DNA from: Acidimicrobiia bacterium
Lineage (GTDB): Bacteria > Actinomycetota > Acidimicrobiia > Acidimicrobiales > Bin134
Direction: 5' to 3'
DNA: 64,000 bases
NCBI GenBank assembly: GCA_022822905.1
Contig: JAJDYE010000030.1
Location: 55,585-119,584 of the forward strand
Part shown: positions 39,377 to 47,802 of the stretch, piece after piece
Position numbering within the stretch: the stretch's first letter is position 1
Layout: each line of letters starts with the position of its first letter
Made by a program: the position numbers and the translations under genes
Notes under the pieces: generated by a model
The model's input: only the letters and a program-made list of their open reading frames with translations
Database searches by the model: none
What the model was told of the DNA's origin: nothing

Positions 39377-40683
39377 GCCGTTGCCCCCGCGGTTTCTTCG
39401 GCGGTGGCCCCTGCGGTGGCCTGCCCTTCGGAGGCCTCGGCGATCTCGGCCAGCTCCAGCATCACCCGCAGCATCACGTTGGCGCCTGCTTCCAGGTGCT
39501 CGGGCTCGGTGTGCTCGAAGGGGTTGTGGCTGATGCCCTCCCAGGAGGGCACGAACACCATCGAGGTGGGGCACACCGGGGCGAACATCTGGGCGTCGTG
39601 GCCCGCCCCCGAGCACAGCCGGCGGTGGCTGAAGCCCAGATCGACGGCGGCCCGCTCCACCCGGTCGATCATGTCGGGGTCGAACTCCACCGGGGCGAAC
39701 CGGGCCAGCCGCCGCCAGGTGATCCCGGTGCCCGATTCGGCGGCCAGCTCCTCCAGGAAGGCGGCCAGGCGGTTCTCGGCCTCGGTGAGCAGATCGTCGT
39801 CGGTGTTGCGCATATCCACGGTGAGCACCGCATCGGAGGCCACCACGTTCACCAGGTTGGGGTGCAGCTCCACCCGCCCCACGGTACACACCTGCGGCGG
39901 GCCGAACTCGGTGGCCAGCTCGTGTACGAACACCGCGATGCGGGTGGCGGCCCATCCGGCGTCGTGGCGCATGCTCATGGGGGTGGTACCGGCGTGGTTC
40001 GACTGGCCGGCCACGGTGATCTCGGTCCAGCTGATGCCCTGCACCCCGGTGACCGCCCCGATCACGATGCCCTCGGTGTCGAGGATCGGGCCCTGCTCGA
40101 TGTGCAGTTCCACGAAGGCGTGGGGCGCGGGCGACGGGCACGGGGCCGGGCCCCGGTAGCCGATGCGGTCGAGCTCCTCGCCCACCACTGCGCCGTCGGT
40201 GCCTGTGATGTCGAGCGCTTCCTCCAGGGGCATCTCGCCGGTGTACACCAGGCTGCCCAGCATGTCGGGCGGGAACCGGGAGCCCTCCTCGTCGGTGAAG
40301 AACCCCACCGCCAGGGGGCGGCGGGTGGTGATGCCGGCCCGCTGCACCGCCTCCACCACCTGCAAGCCGGCCAGAACGCCCAGGTTGCCGTCGTAGCGCC
40401 CGCCGGTGCGCACGGTGTCGATGTGGCTGCCGCACATCACCGGCGGCCCCGGCTCGGCCCCGGCCAGCGTGCCCACCACGTTGCCGATGCCGTCGATGCT
40501 GATCTCCATGCCCAGGTCCCGCATCCAGGTGACCACGAGGTCGCGGCCGTCCCGATCCTCGTCGGTCAAAGCCAGTCGGCAGGCACCGTCGGTGCCCTCG
40601 ATCTCGCCTATCGAGGCCAAAGCGGCCAGGCGGTCGCTCAGGCCCTGACCATCGACGCTGATATCAGTAGCCACAGAAGTCAT
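39373..40683 (-). CDS. M20-family amidase (allantoate / N-carbamoyl-L-amino-acid hydrolase)
   Basis: 436 residues of the M20 Zn amidohydrolase family containing allantoate amidohydrolase, ureidopropionase and L-carbamoylase. Metal motifs: MCGSHIDTV, GRYDGNLGVLAGL, FTDEEGSRF, VELHIEQGP, and the dimerisation-domain GQSNHAGTTPMSMRHDA; SGAGHDAQMFAP supplies the final His. The C-terminus adds an Ala/Thr-rich tail. It starts the minus-strand operon M20, nitrilase, xanthine dehydrogenase fusion, SsnA-like, LLM. Having both L- and D-type carbamoylases suggests processing of racemic hydantoins or of allantoin-derived ureido acids (inference). Confidence 0.9.
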   Translation of the reverse strand: MTSVATDISVDGQGLSDRLAALASIGEIEGTDGACRLALTDEDRDGRDLVVTWMRDLGMEISIDGIGNVVGTLAGAEPGPPVMCGSHIDTVRTGGRYDGNLGVLAGLQVVEAVQRAGITTRRPLAVGFFTDEEGSRFPPDMLGSLVYTGEMPLEEALDITGTDGAVVGEELDRIGYRGPAPCPSPAPHAFVELHIEQGPILDTEGIVIGAVTGVQGISWTEITVAGQSNHAGTTPMSMRHDAGWAATRIAVFVHELATEFGPPQVCTVGRVELHPNLVNVVASDAVLTVDMRNTDDDLLTEAENRLAAFLEELAAESGTGITWRRLARFAPVEFDPDMIDRVERAAVDLGFSHRRLCSGAGHDAQMFAPVCPTSMVFVPSWEGISHNPFEHTEPEHLEAGANVMLRVMLELAEIAEASEGQATAGATAEETAGATA

Positions 40684-40842
40684 ATTTTGCCAGAGATTTC
40701 GCCAGCGGGGTACCCCGCAATTGCCAACTCTCCTTACGAGAAAGGCGTTTAGCGAATAGATTTTACCTGCTGTGAGTTTCAATCGATTGCGTGCCCGGCG
40801 CCGTTTCCGCCCCGCCTCAGAAGCCCAGACGAGGGCGCTGCT
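40684..40842. promoter_or_regulatory. Divergent promoter region with GCGGGGTACCCCGC palindrome
   Basis: The 159 bp gap separates two oppositely transcribed catabolic operons. It holds a perfect 14 bp palindrome GCGGGGTACCCCGC at 40705-40718, then an AT-richer stretch (about 40740-40790) suited to promoters. The palindrome lies 22 bp before the M20 start, where a repressor could act. No regulator gene is adjacent. Confidence 0.45.
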
Positions 40843-41709
40843 ATGAGCGACGTGGTGGTGGCCCAAAGCCTCGATGAGGCGCGGGAGGCCTTGGCCAGCC
40901 ATCCCGACGCCACCGTGCTGGCCGGGGGCACCGATCTCATGGTGGAGATCAACCGGGGACTGCGCCGTCCCCGCCGTGTGGTGGGCGTGGCCCAGGTGCC
41001 CGAGCTGCGCCGCTGGAGCGTGGGCGCCGACCGGGTGGTGGTGGGCGCCGGGGTCACCTACACCGAGATGATGACCACGGCGCTGGCCGACGCCGCCCCC
41101 GCCCTGGCCCAGGCCGCCCGCACGGTGGGATCGCCGCCCATCCGCAACGCCGGATCCCTGGGGGGCAACCTGGGCACCGCCTCGCCGGCGGGCGACACGC
41201 TGCCGGTGCTGGCCGCCCTCAACGCCGAGATCGTGGTTGTGGGGCCTGATGGGGAGCGGCGGATGGGCTTGGACGATTTCGTGGTCGGGGTGAAGCAGAC
41301 GAATCTGCGGCCCGGCGAGCTGATCGTGGCCGCCGAGCTCGACCGGCCGAGGGGGCGCCAGGAGTTCTTGAAGATCGGCCCCCGCAACGCCATGGTGATT
41401 TCCATGGCCGGGCTGGCCCTGGTGGCCGACCACGACGCCCGCACCGTGCGCTGCGCGCTGGGCGCGGTGGCCGCCGGCATCCCCCGGGCCCGCGAGGCCG
41501 AGGCCTGGGTGGCCGGGCAGATCGACTGGGACAACGGCGCTGGGGTGGATGATGCCGTGGCCGACGAGTTCGGACAGCGGGTGGCTGCCGCCTCCTCCCC
41601 CATCGACGACCACCGCTCCACCGCCGCCTACCGGCGCCACGCCGTGGCGGTGCTGGCCACCCGAGCCCTGCAGCGGGCGTTCGCACCAGGAGGCCATGGC
41701 GATGCCTGA
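40843..41709 (+). CDS. Xanthine dehydrogenase/CO-dehydrogenase-type FAD subunit
   Basis: 288 residues of the CoxM/XdhB FAD-binding subunit. VLAGGTDLMVEIN forms the first FAD loop and NAGSLGGNLGTASPAGDTLPVL the second; the C-terminal domain follows from about residue 180 (RNAMVISMAGLAL). It transfers electrons from the iron-sulfur subunit to an acceptor. First gene of the plus-strand FAD, Fe-S, Mo operon; its stop overlaps a duplicated copy of the next gene's start. Confidence 0.92.
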   Translation: MSDVVVAQSLDEAREALASHPDATVLAGGTDLMVEINRGLRRPRRVVGVAQVPELRRWSVGADRVVVGAGVTYTEMMTTALADAAPALAQAARTVGSPPIRNAGSLGGNLGTASPAGDTLPVLAALNAEIVVVGPDGERRMGLDDFVVGVKQTNLRPGELIVAAELDRPRGRQEFLKIGPRNAMVISMAGLALVADHDARTVRCALGAVAAGIPRAREAEAWVAGQIDWDNGAGVDDAVADEFGQRVAAASSPIDDHRSTAAYRRHAVAVLATRALQRAFAPGGHGDA

Positions 41710-41792
41710 TCCCTATTCGCTGCGGGTGAACGGGGTGGAGGGAGGTTCCCGCAATGCCTGATCCCTATTCGTTGCGCGTGAACGGGGTCGAG
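41702..41792 (+). repeat. Duplicated start region of the Fe-S subunit gene
   Basis: ATGCCTGATCCCTATTCG and the following 21 bases at 41702-41740 recur at 41754-41792. Both encode MPDPYSLRVNGVE; the three mismatches (CTG/TTG, CGG/CGC, GTG/GTC) are all synonymous. The first copy runs as a 19-codon frame to a TGA at 41759-41761, overlapping the real ATG; the FAD gene's TGA overlaps the first copy the same way. The real start has its own GGAGG. Confidence 0.85.
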
Positions 41793-42236
41793 TGCGAGGT
41801 GACCGACACCGATTTGGCCGAGAGCCTTTTGTTCGTGCTCCGGGAGCGCCTCGGGCTCACCGGCACCAAGAACGCCTGCACCGAGGGCGAGTGCAGCTCG
41901 TGCGCGGTGCTGATCGACGGGGTGCTCACCTGCTCGTGTCTGGTGCTGGCCGCCACCGCCGCGGGCCAGGAGATCACCACCGTGGAGGGCCTGGGCGACG
42001 GGCGCGACGAACTGTCGGTGGTGCAGGAGGCGTTCGTGGAGGAGGGCGCGGTGCAGTGTGGCTTCTGCACGCCGGGGCTGATCGTGGCCGTCCACGACCT
42101 GCTAGAGGCCAACCCCGAGCCCAGCGACGGCGACGTGCGAGAGGCCCTGTCGGGCAACTTGTGCCGCTGCACCGGCTACGGGCGCATCCTGGCCGCCGTC
42201 CACTCGGCCGCCGCCACCAAGCGGAGCCAGCCATGA
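41754..42236 (+). CDS. Xanthine dehydrogenase-type 2Fe-2S subunit
   Basis: 160 residues, the usual CoxS/XdhC-like small subunit. First cluster: CTEGECSSC with a later Cys in LTCSCLVL. Second cluster: CGFCTPG and CRCTGY. It carries electrons from the molybdenum centre to FAD. ATG 41754 is chosen over the upstream duplicate at 41702 because that one is out of frame. The stop overlaps the large-subunit ATG as ATGA. Confidence 0.93.
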   Translation: MPDPYSLRVNGVECEVTDTDLAESLLFVLRERLGLTGTKNACTEGECSSCAVLIDGVLTCSCLVLAATAAGQEITTVEGLGDGRDELSVVQEAFVEEGAVQCGFCTPGLIVAVHDLLEANPEPSDGDVREALSGNLCRCTGYGRILAAVHSAAATKRSQP

Positions 42237-44617
42237 CCGCTGAGCCTGTCGTGACCCCTGAGCCCGTCGTGACCACAGCGCCAGTCGCAACCACAGGGCC
42301 AGCCCACACTGCCGCAGGCAGCTCAGCGGGCGCAGCCGGGGCCGCGGTCAACACCACGGCTGGCATCGTCGACGCCGGCACCCGTGGGGTGGGCGCCGAT
42401 GTGGGCCGGCCCGACGGGGTGCCCAAGGTGCAAGGCCGGTTCGCCTTCTCGTCTGACTTGTGGGCCGACGACTTCTTGTGGGGCCACACCCTGCGCTCGC
42501 CCCATGCCTCGGCCAACATCCGCGGCATCGACATCGGCCCGGCGCTGGCCACCGCCGGGGTCCACGCTGTGCTGTTGGCCGATGACGTGCCCGGTCGGCT
42601 CAACTACGGGCTCGAGCACCCCGACCAGCCGGTGCTGGCCGACGGGCAGGTTCGCTACGTGGGCGAGCCGGTTGCGGTGGTGGCCGCCGACCACCCCGAC
42701 GTGGCCCGCCGAGCCGCCGAGGCCATCGTGGTCAACTACGAGGTAACCGACCCCCTCACCGACCCCGAGGCCGCTCCCACCGCGGCGCCCATCCACCCCA
42801 ACGGCAACGTCTTCCGGGAGATCAACATCCGCCACGGCGACCTGGACGCAACCGGCGAGGTGGTGGTGGAGGGGACCTATGAGGTGGGCATGCAGGATCA
42901 GGCCTTCATGGGCCCCGAGTCGGGCCTGGCCCTGCCCGACGACGACGGCGGCGTGGAGCTGTTCATCTCCACCCAGTGGTTGCACGTCGACCGGGAGCAG
43001 ATTGCGGCGTGCCTGGGGATCGACGAGGAGCAGGTGCGCCTCACCCTGGCCGGGGTGGGCGGGGCGTTCGGCGCCCGAGAGGACCTGTCGTTGCAGATCC
43101 ACCTGTGCCTTTTGGCCCTGCACACCGGCAAGCCGGTGAAGATGGTCTACAGCCGAGACGAGTCGTTCTTCGGCCATGTGCACCGCCACCCGGCCAAGAT
43201 GTGGTACCGCCACCACGCCGATGGCGACGGGCGGCTGGTGAAGGTGGAGGCCCGCATCGTGCTCGACGGCGGGGCCTATGCCTCCACCTCATCGGCGGTC
43301 ATCGCCAACGCCTCCTGCTTCGCCGCCGGCCCCTACAAGGTGCCCGCCGCCCACATCGTGGGGTTGGCGGCCCGCACCAACAACCCGCCGTGCGGGGCCA
43401 TGCGGGGCTTCGGCGCGGTGCAGACCTGCTTCGGACACGAGTCGCAGATGGACAAGCTGGCCGCTGCGTTGGGAATGGACCCGGTGGAGCTGAGGCTGAT
43501 CAACGCCCTGGACTCCGGCGACCGCCTGGTTACCGGGCAGGTGATCACCGGCACGTTCCCGGTGGCCGAGGTGATCCGCCAATGCGCTGGGGCTCCTGCC
43601 CCCGATATCCCCCCCAGCGACGACCGGCGCGACCTGCCGGGAGGCTCGGGCCGCACCACCGACGCCGCCGACACCGTGCGGGGAACGGGCTTCGCCGTGG
43701 GGTTCAAGAACCTGATGTTCTCCGAGGGTTACGACGACTACTCATCCGCGGCCTGCCGGGTGGCCGACGGGGTGGCCACCGTGACCTGCGCCTGTGCTGA
43801 GGTGGGCCAGGGGTTCGTGACCCTGGCCCAGCAGATCGCCCGCACCGAGCTGGGGGTGGACGAGGTGATCTTGGCCCCCGCCCAAACCGCCACCATCGGC
43901 TCGGCCGGGTCGTCGTCGGCCAGCCGCCAAACCTGGATGTCGGGCGGGGCGGTGCAGGCCGCCTGCCGGGCCGTGCGCGATCAGATCCTGGCCGACGTGG
44001 CTGCCGACTGGGGAGTGTCCCCCGACGGCCTAGTGCTGCGCGACGGCCTGGTGGTGTCCCTAGACGGCCAGCAAGAAGCACTGCTGGCCCAGATCACCGC
44101 CGGCGCTGGCTACGAAGCCGACGTGGAATACCACCACGCCCCCACCGAGGCGCTGGACGAAAACGGCCAAGGCAACGCCCACGTCTCATTCGCCTGCGCC
44201 GCCCACCGAGTAATAGCCGACGTAGACCCCGACCTCGGCCTGGTGAGAATCCGAGACATCACCACCGCCCAAGACGTAGGCCGCATCCTCAACCCCACCC
44301 AAGCAGTAGGCCAGATAGAAGGCGGCACCGCCCAAGGCGTAGGCCTGGCCCTAATGGAAGAAATCGTCCTCGACAACGGCCTAGTCCGCAACGCCTCCTT
44401 CACCGATTACGTGATCCCCACCACCCTCGACATGCCCGACGTAACCATCGCCGCCTGGGTAGAAGAACCCGAGCCCAACGCCCCCTACGGCGCCAAAGGT
44501 ATAGGCGAACCCCCCACCATCTCCTCCTCAGCAGCAGTAGCCGCCGCCGTAAGAGCCGCCACCGGCCTACCCCTCCCCAGAATCCCCATCCGCCCCGCCG
44601 ACATCGCCCTGGGTTGA
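42233..44617 (+). CDS. Xanthine dehydrogenase-type molybdopterin large subunit
   Basis: 794 residues of the XdhA/CoxL family. It opens with an unusual Thr/Pro/Ala-rich stretch of about 50 residues (repeated EPVVT/TPEPVV units) before the conserved part begins at VGRPDGVPKVQGRFAF. Mo-cofactor motifs: GGAFGAREDL, NNPPCGAMRGFGAVQ, and YGAKGIGEPPTISS with the catalytic Glu. It lacks the AYRCSFR motif of true CO dehydrogenases, so hydroxylation of a purine or aromatic heterocycle is more likely. The last roughly 190 codons show a sharp shift to A-ending codons (GTA, CTA, AGA, ATA, CAA) while the protein stays conserved. Confidence 0.92.
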   Translation: MTAEPVVTPEPVVTTAPVATTGPAHTAAGSSAGAAGAAVNTTAGIVDAGTRGVGADVGRPDGVPKVQGRFAFSSDLWADDFLWGHTLRSPHASANIRGIDIGPALATAGVHAVLLADDVPGRLNYGLEHPDQPVLADGQVRYVGEPVAVVAADHPDVARRAAEAIVVNYEVTDPLTDPEAAPTAAPIHPNGNVFREINIRHGDLDATGEVVVEGTYEVGMQDQAFMGPESGLALPDDDGGVELFISTQWLHVDREQIAACLGIDEEQVRLTLAGVGGAFGAREDLSLQIHLCLLALHTGKPVKMVYSRDESFFGHVHRHPAKMWYRHHADGDGRLVKVEARIVLDGGAYASTSSAVIANASCFAAGPYKVPAAHIVGLAARTNNPPCGAMRGFGAVQTCFGHESQMDKLAAALGMDPVELRLINALDSGDRLVTGQVITGTFPVAEVIRQCAGAPAPDIPPSDDRRDLPGGSGRTTDAADTVRGTGFAVGFKNLMFSEGYDDYSSAACRVADGVATVTCACAEVGQGFVTLAQQIARTELGVDEVILAPAQTATIGSAGSSSASRQTWMSGGAVQAACRAVRDQILADVAADWGVSPDGLVLRDGLVVSLDGQQEALLAQITAGAGYEADVEYHHAPTEALDENGQGNAHVSFACAAHRVIADVDPDLGLVRIRDITTAQDVGRILNPTQAVGQIEGGTAQGVGLALMEEIVLDNGLVRNASFTDYVIPTTLDMPDVTIAAWVEEPEPNAPYGAKGIGEPPTISSSAAVAAAVRAATGLPLPRIPIRPADIALG

Positions 44618-44650
44618 GCGGCATCCCACGATCTGAGGGGTGAAAGCCTC

Positions 44651-44682
44651 CTGTCGTCCATCAGGTCTTCCTCTTACGACAG
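44651..44682. other. Inverted repeat in the 320 bp gap before the defence operon
   Basis: The gap 44618-44937 holds no convincing gene. CTGTCGT (44651-44657) and ACGACAG (44676-44682) form a 7 bp inverted repeat with an 18 bp loop, without a U-run. It may end the xanthine dehydrogenase transcript weakly or bind a protein. GC content falls from here onward, marking the left edge of the island. A promoter for the next operon must lie in this gap, but I cannot place it. Confidence 0.35.
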
Positions 44683-44937
44683 ACCGAACTGTCAACGACC
44701 GCCGTCAGTTGTAGACGTTTGGCTGGCTACTTCGATAACACGCTTGAAGCCAGGTTCGCGGCTGATGGCGTTAATCTCCTGCTTATCGGTAGAGTCCGGG
44801 GCACCAGAGCAGCAGCACCACCCGCAGTACTCCCGTATGTGTCACACCGCTACGCGATACTGACTCTTGGAAACAGGGGTATACATCGGGCGACGAGTAC
44901 ATCATCCTGAAATGTTGGACAATGAAGAGCGAAGCTT

Positions 44938-47802
44938 GTGGTTGAGCAACCAATTGAGGCGTGGCATAGCAAACTAGACAGCCATTTCACAGCGCTACGC
45001 CGGGCTCGTGACGTCCATAGCCCCAGCAGTCCGGTTTTTGCGCTAGAACATGGCCTCGATCTCCAAGAGGAACTCCCTGAGCTTGAAAGCGTGGTTCGCA
45101 AAGTAGTCGAGGGAAGCCGTCTGCCTTCACAGGCCTGGTTGCCCATCATCGTCTATGCAGCGGAAATCGGCTACCGGTATAAAGGGGACGAGTACTGGCC
45201 CGTGTTTGAAGAGGAGACACCGGGTTGGAAGCGGCGCGGATCGTCAGGTCGTGAATACATCCGCAGAAAGTACGAACTCTTTGCCGGAGCCTATGGTGGT
45301 GCACGACCATCGGGAGTATGGGCCGCGTGGTTTAGGAATATCGCATGGCCAATCACACATGCTGTCTTGCCTGCCGATCTACAGAAGCACCTGGCTCGAC
45401 TGCTTTCTGACTATCGGCACGCGTTCACGACGGAACTCCTAAAGGATCACGAGACTCTGGGGGAGCGGTTAGCGGCTCGAAGCAGTGACACCTCATCTCG
45501 CTTTCGCAAGTTTGCTGAGGACGCGTCTCTGCTAGGAATGGTCGCTGCTTCGCTCCTATTGGGTGATGAAGAGGAGACGCCCCTTCTTAGTGGTGATGTG
45601 TTGCACCGGATTGTGGTGGACATCAACCGTGAACGGCAGGCCGGAACTTGGCTGAGGAATGCCAAACGGGCGGCTGTTCAGGTGCGACAGAAGGGGCTGC
45701 TTGGACGGTCGCTGTCACCCAGGGAAGGGCAATGGCAGGGAATCACGGACGAGCAGTGGCCGAAGTTGGAGGTGGCGCTGTCATTACGCCAAATGGATGG
45801 AGCCTGGACGGCATATGTGAAGTTGCCGAGCTTCGAGTCGATCGCCCACCGGTTCCCTTCGGTTCGAGAAGAGGTGGAGCGCCTTCGATACCGCATCAAT
45901 GGTGTCCCCGGCGTTCGTCCTCGTGGAAGCATGATGTATCGACAAGGTCCATTGGCGCTGAAGGCGATGCCTCCTCCCAACCAAACGCCGGTCACTGTCG
46001 AAGGGGCCTCTGAAGCCTTGTCTCAGTTGCTCGTTGATCACTGCCGGATCCCCGCTAAACCCTGGCTGTTTCGAATTAGAGATCCAGGATTTGCCGCTGA
46101 AGTGCGAACGAACTGTGTTCGGCCAGGTCAGGAGTACATTCTGCTCACTCAGGATTCGCCATTAGTGAGTGCTCTTGATGGTGCAGCAGCAATAGACATA
46201 ACTACCGAGGGCGTCCACGGGCTGCGGTTCAGTGTTCCCAGCGAAGTCGATGAGGCATTCCTCAAAGTGATGCGCAGACTGGACCTTGGCCTTGTTTCAG
46301 AAGTTTCCGTGTGGCCTGCAGGACTCGTGCCTTCGTCCTGGGATAGCGAAGGTCGAGCGGCTTGGCTAGCTGGAGAGAACCCGATACTTGGAATCCGAAG
46401 CCAGAGGCGGATTGCAAAGTGCGTGGTATCCACACCAGAGGATGTGGCGGAAATCCCGTGGCCTGACGAAGAGGACAAGGTATTTGTTCGTCTGACGAAC
46501 TTAGAGATCGGGACTCACATTTTGAACATCCACTTCCTCGGTGTTGACGACCCGCCGTCGGTGGTTGCGCAAGGCCAATTCGAGGTCCGAGTGCTCGACC
46601 CCGTGGACAGCATTTCATCAGCGAGTGCCCGGCAGGGTATACAAACCTGGGCTCATCCCTCGCGCCCAACCCTTGAGGAACTATGGCATGGTTCCGCAGT
46701 GCTCGTAGTCGAAGGCCCGCATGGCGAGAAGGTCCAATTCGAACTACAACTGATGACCCGCGGCGGCAGTGAGATTCTTGCTAAACATCCATTCTCATCG
46801 CAGTTGCCAGTCCGTGGAGATCGATGGCGCGAACTGCTTCAGGCGGTGAAAGGGGAGTCAGAACTCAAGTCGGAATTTAGCCGAGCTGAGGAAATGCTTG
46901 TTGTCGTTTCCAATCCGGTCCTTGGCCGTACAGAGACGAGAGCTGAACGCCCCTTCGAGCCACTTAGATGGAGTACTGGATACGACCGTGATGGTCCGTT
47001 TGCCCAACTTATCGACCATATGGGTAGCGAGGATCTTCAGATTCTGCGTGCGGATGCCACCATGCCTAACGAGTTCGTTCAAGATGCTTTGACTAGTGAA
47101 GGGGAAATCAGGTCTCAGGACGGAACTCTCGTGATTGCCAGCGCTCAGGACTTTCAGACCGCTGTAGTCCTTCCTCCTCATGTGAGTGGCGGGATAGATG
47201 CACTCCGCAAGTTGAAAGTACGACCCTCCTTCCAAAACGGGAATCGCTCAGCGGCAACTGTTCTTCGTATGATCGAAACAGCACATCAATGGACTCAAAT
47301 TGCCGTACCAGCTGATCAACACGCTGTAAGTCTGCAGTCACAGATCAACGATGCAATAGTTGCTCACTTGAGTGGCATGATTGCTGGAAGTAGGTGGTTG
47401 AAGCTTGAACAAGAGATCTTTAACGATCACGTCTTTCCGTCCCAAGAGGTGCTACTCAGCGCACTCGGCAGGTCGCCAGGGGAACGTGAAACGGCACAAA
47501 ACCTCCTGGACATCGCACCACGGATCGGTGCCAACTTCAATGACCGCATGAGTGTATTCGTGGAATCATCGCAGCTAGATAAAGATGGAAGGCTAACTAC
47601 TGCGGAATACGCTGAACCGATCTTGCGCCTCAGCACAGTACCCGGGTCGCTTGACCCGAACGATTCCTTGACTGCTTCTATGATCAGTGCGGTTTTTGCG
47701 AGTCCTGCAGTGCTTCGTGTAGCGCGCTGCTTCGTTCTAGCATTTGGCGGGTTCCGCCTTGGGGCGCAGGGCTCGTTGCTTGAGGAGTGGCCGTGGGAAT
47801 AG
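44938..47802 (+). CDS. Uncharacterised 954-residue protein of the Druantia-like locus
   Basis: No domain recognised. The N-terminal 200 residues are helical with a conserved-looking aromatic patch (YRYKGDEYWPVFEEETPGW, then WFRNIAWPITHAVLP). The middle (about 300-600) is mixed alpha/beta with several Pro- and Gly-flanked strands, and the C-terminus is helical. No Walker motif, nuclease signature, signal peptide or membrane span is visible. The start is GTG 44938 with a purine-rich leader. It overlaps the next gene by 10 bp and begins a four-gene block with the helicase and nuclease genes, so it is probably a structural or recognition subunit. Codon use is less GC-biased than in the metabolic region. 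Confidence 0.85.
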   Translation: MVEQPIEAWHSKLDSHFTALRRARDVHSPSSPVFALEHGLDLQEELPELESVVRKVVEGSRLPSQAWLPIIVYAAEIGYRYKGDEYWPVFEEETPGWKRRGSSGREYIRRKYELFAGAYGGARPSGVWAAWFRNIAWPITHAVLPADLQKHLARLLSDYRHAFTTELLKDHETLGERLAARSSDTSSRFRKFAEDASLLGMVAASLLLGDEEETPLLSGDVLHRIVVDINRERQAGTWLRNAKRAAVQVRQKGLLGRSLSPREGQWQGITDEQWPKLEVALSLRQMDGAWTAYVKLPSFESIAHRFPSVREEVERLRYRINGVPGVRPRGSMMYRQGPLALKAMPPPNQTPVTVEGASEALSQLLVDHCRIPAKPWLFRIRDPGFAAEVRTNCVRPGQEYILLTQDSPLVSALDGAAAIDITTEGVHGLRFSVPSEVDEAFLKVMRRLDLGLVSEVSVWPAGLVPSSWDSEGRAAWLAGENPILGIRSQRRIAKCVVSTPEDVAEIPWPDEEDKVFVRLTNLEIGTHILNIHFLGVDDPPSVVAQGQFEVRVLDPVDSISSASARQGIQTWAHPSRPTLEELWHGSAVLVVEGPHGEKVQFELQLMTRGGSEILAKHPFSSQLPVRGDRWRELLQAVKGESELKSEFSRAEEMLVVVSNPVLGRTETRAERPFEPLRWSTGYDRDGPFAQLIDHMGSEDLQILRADATMPNEFVQDALTSEGEIRSQDGTLVIASAQDFQTAVVLPPHVSGGIDALRKLKVRPSFQNGNRSAATVLRMIETAHQWTQIAVPADQHAVSLQSQINDAIVAHLSGMIAGSRWLKLEQEIFNDHVFPSQEVLLSALGRSPGERETAQNLLDIAPRIGANFNDRMSVFVESSQLDKDGRLTTAEYAEPILRLSTVPGSLDPNDSLTASMISAVFASPAVLRVARCFVLAFGGFRLGAQGSLLEEWPWE

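Noticed and set aside
42233..44617. Annotation as carbon monoxide dehydrogenase large subunit
   Set aside because: The active-site loop lacks the AYRCSFR motif of true CO dehydrogenases and the gene sits among purine/hydantoin enzymes.
44719..44910. 63-codon open frame starting TTG before the defence operon
   Set aside because: No ribosome site, no recognisable pattern, and rare start; treated as chance within an intergenic region.
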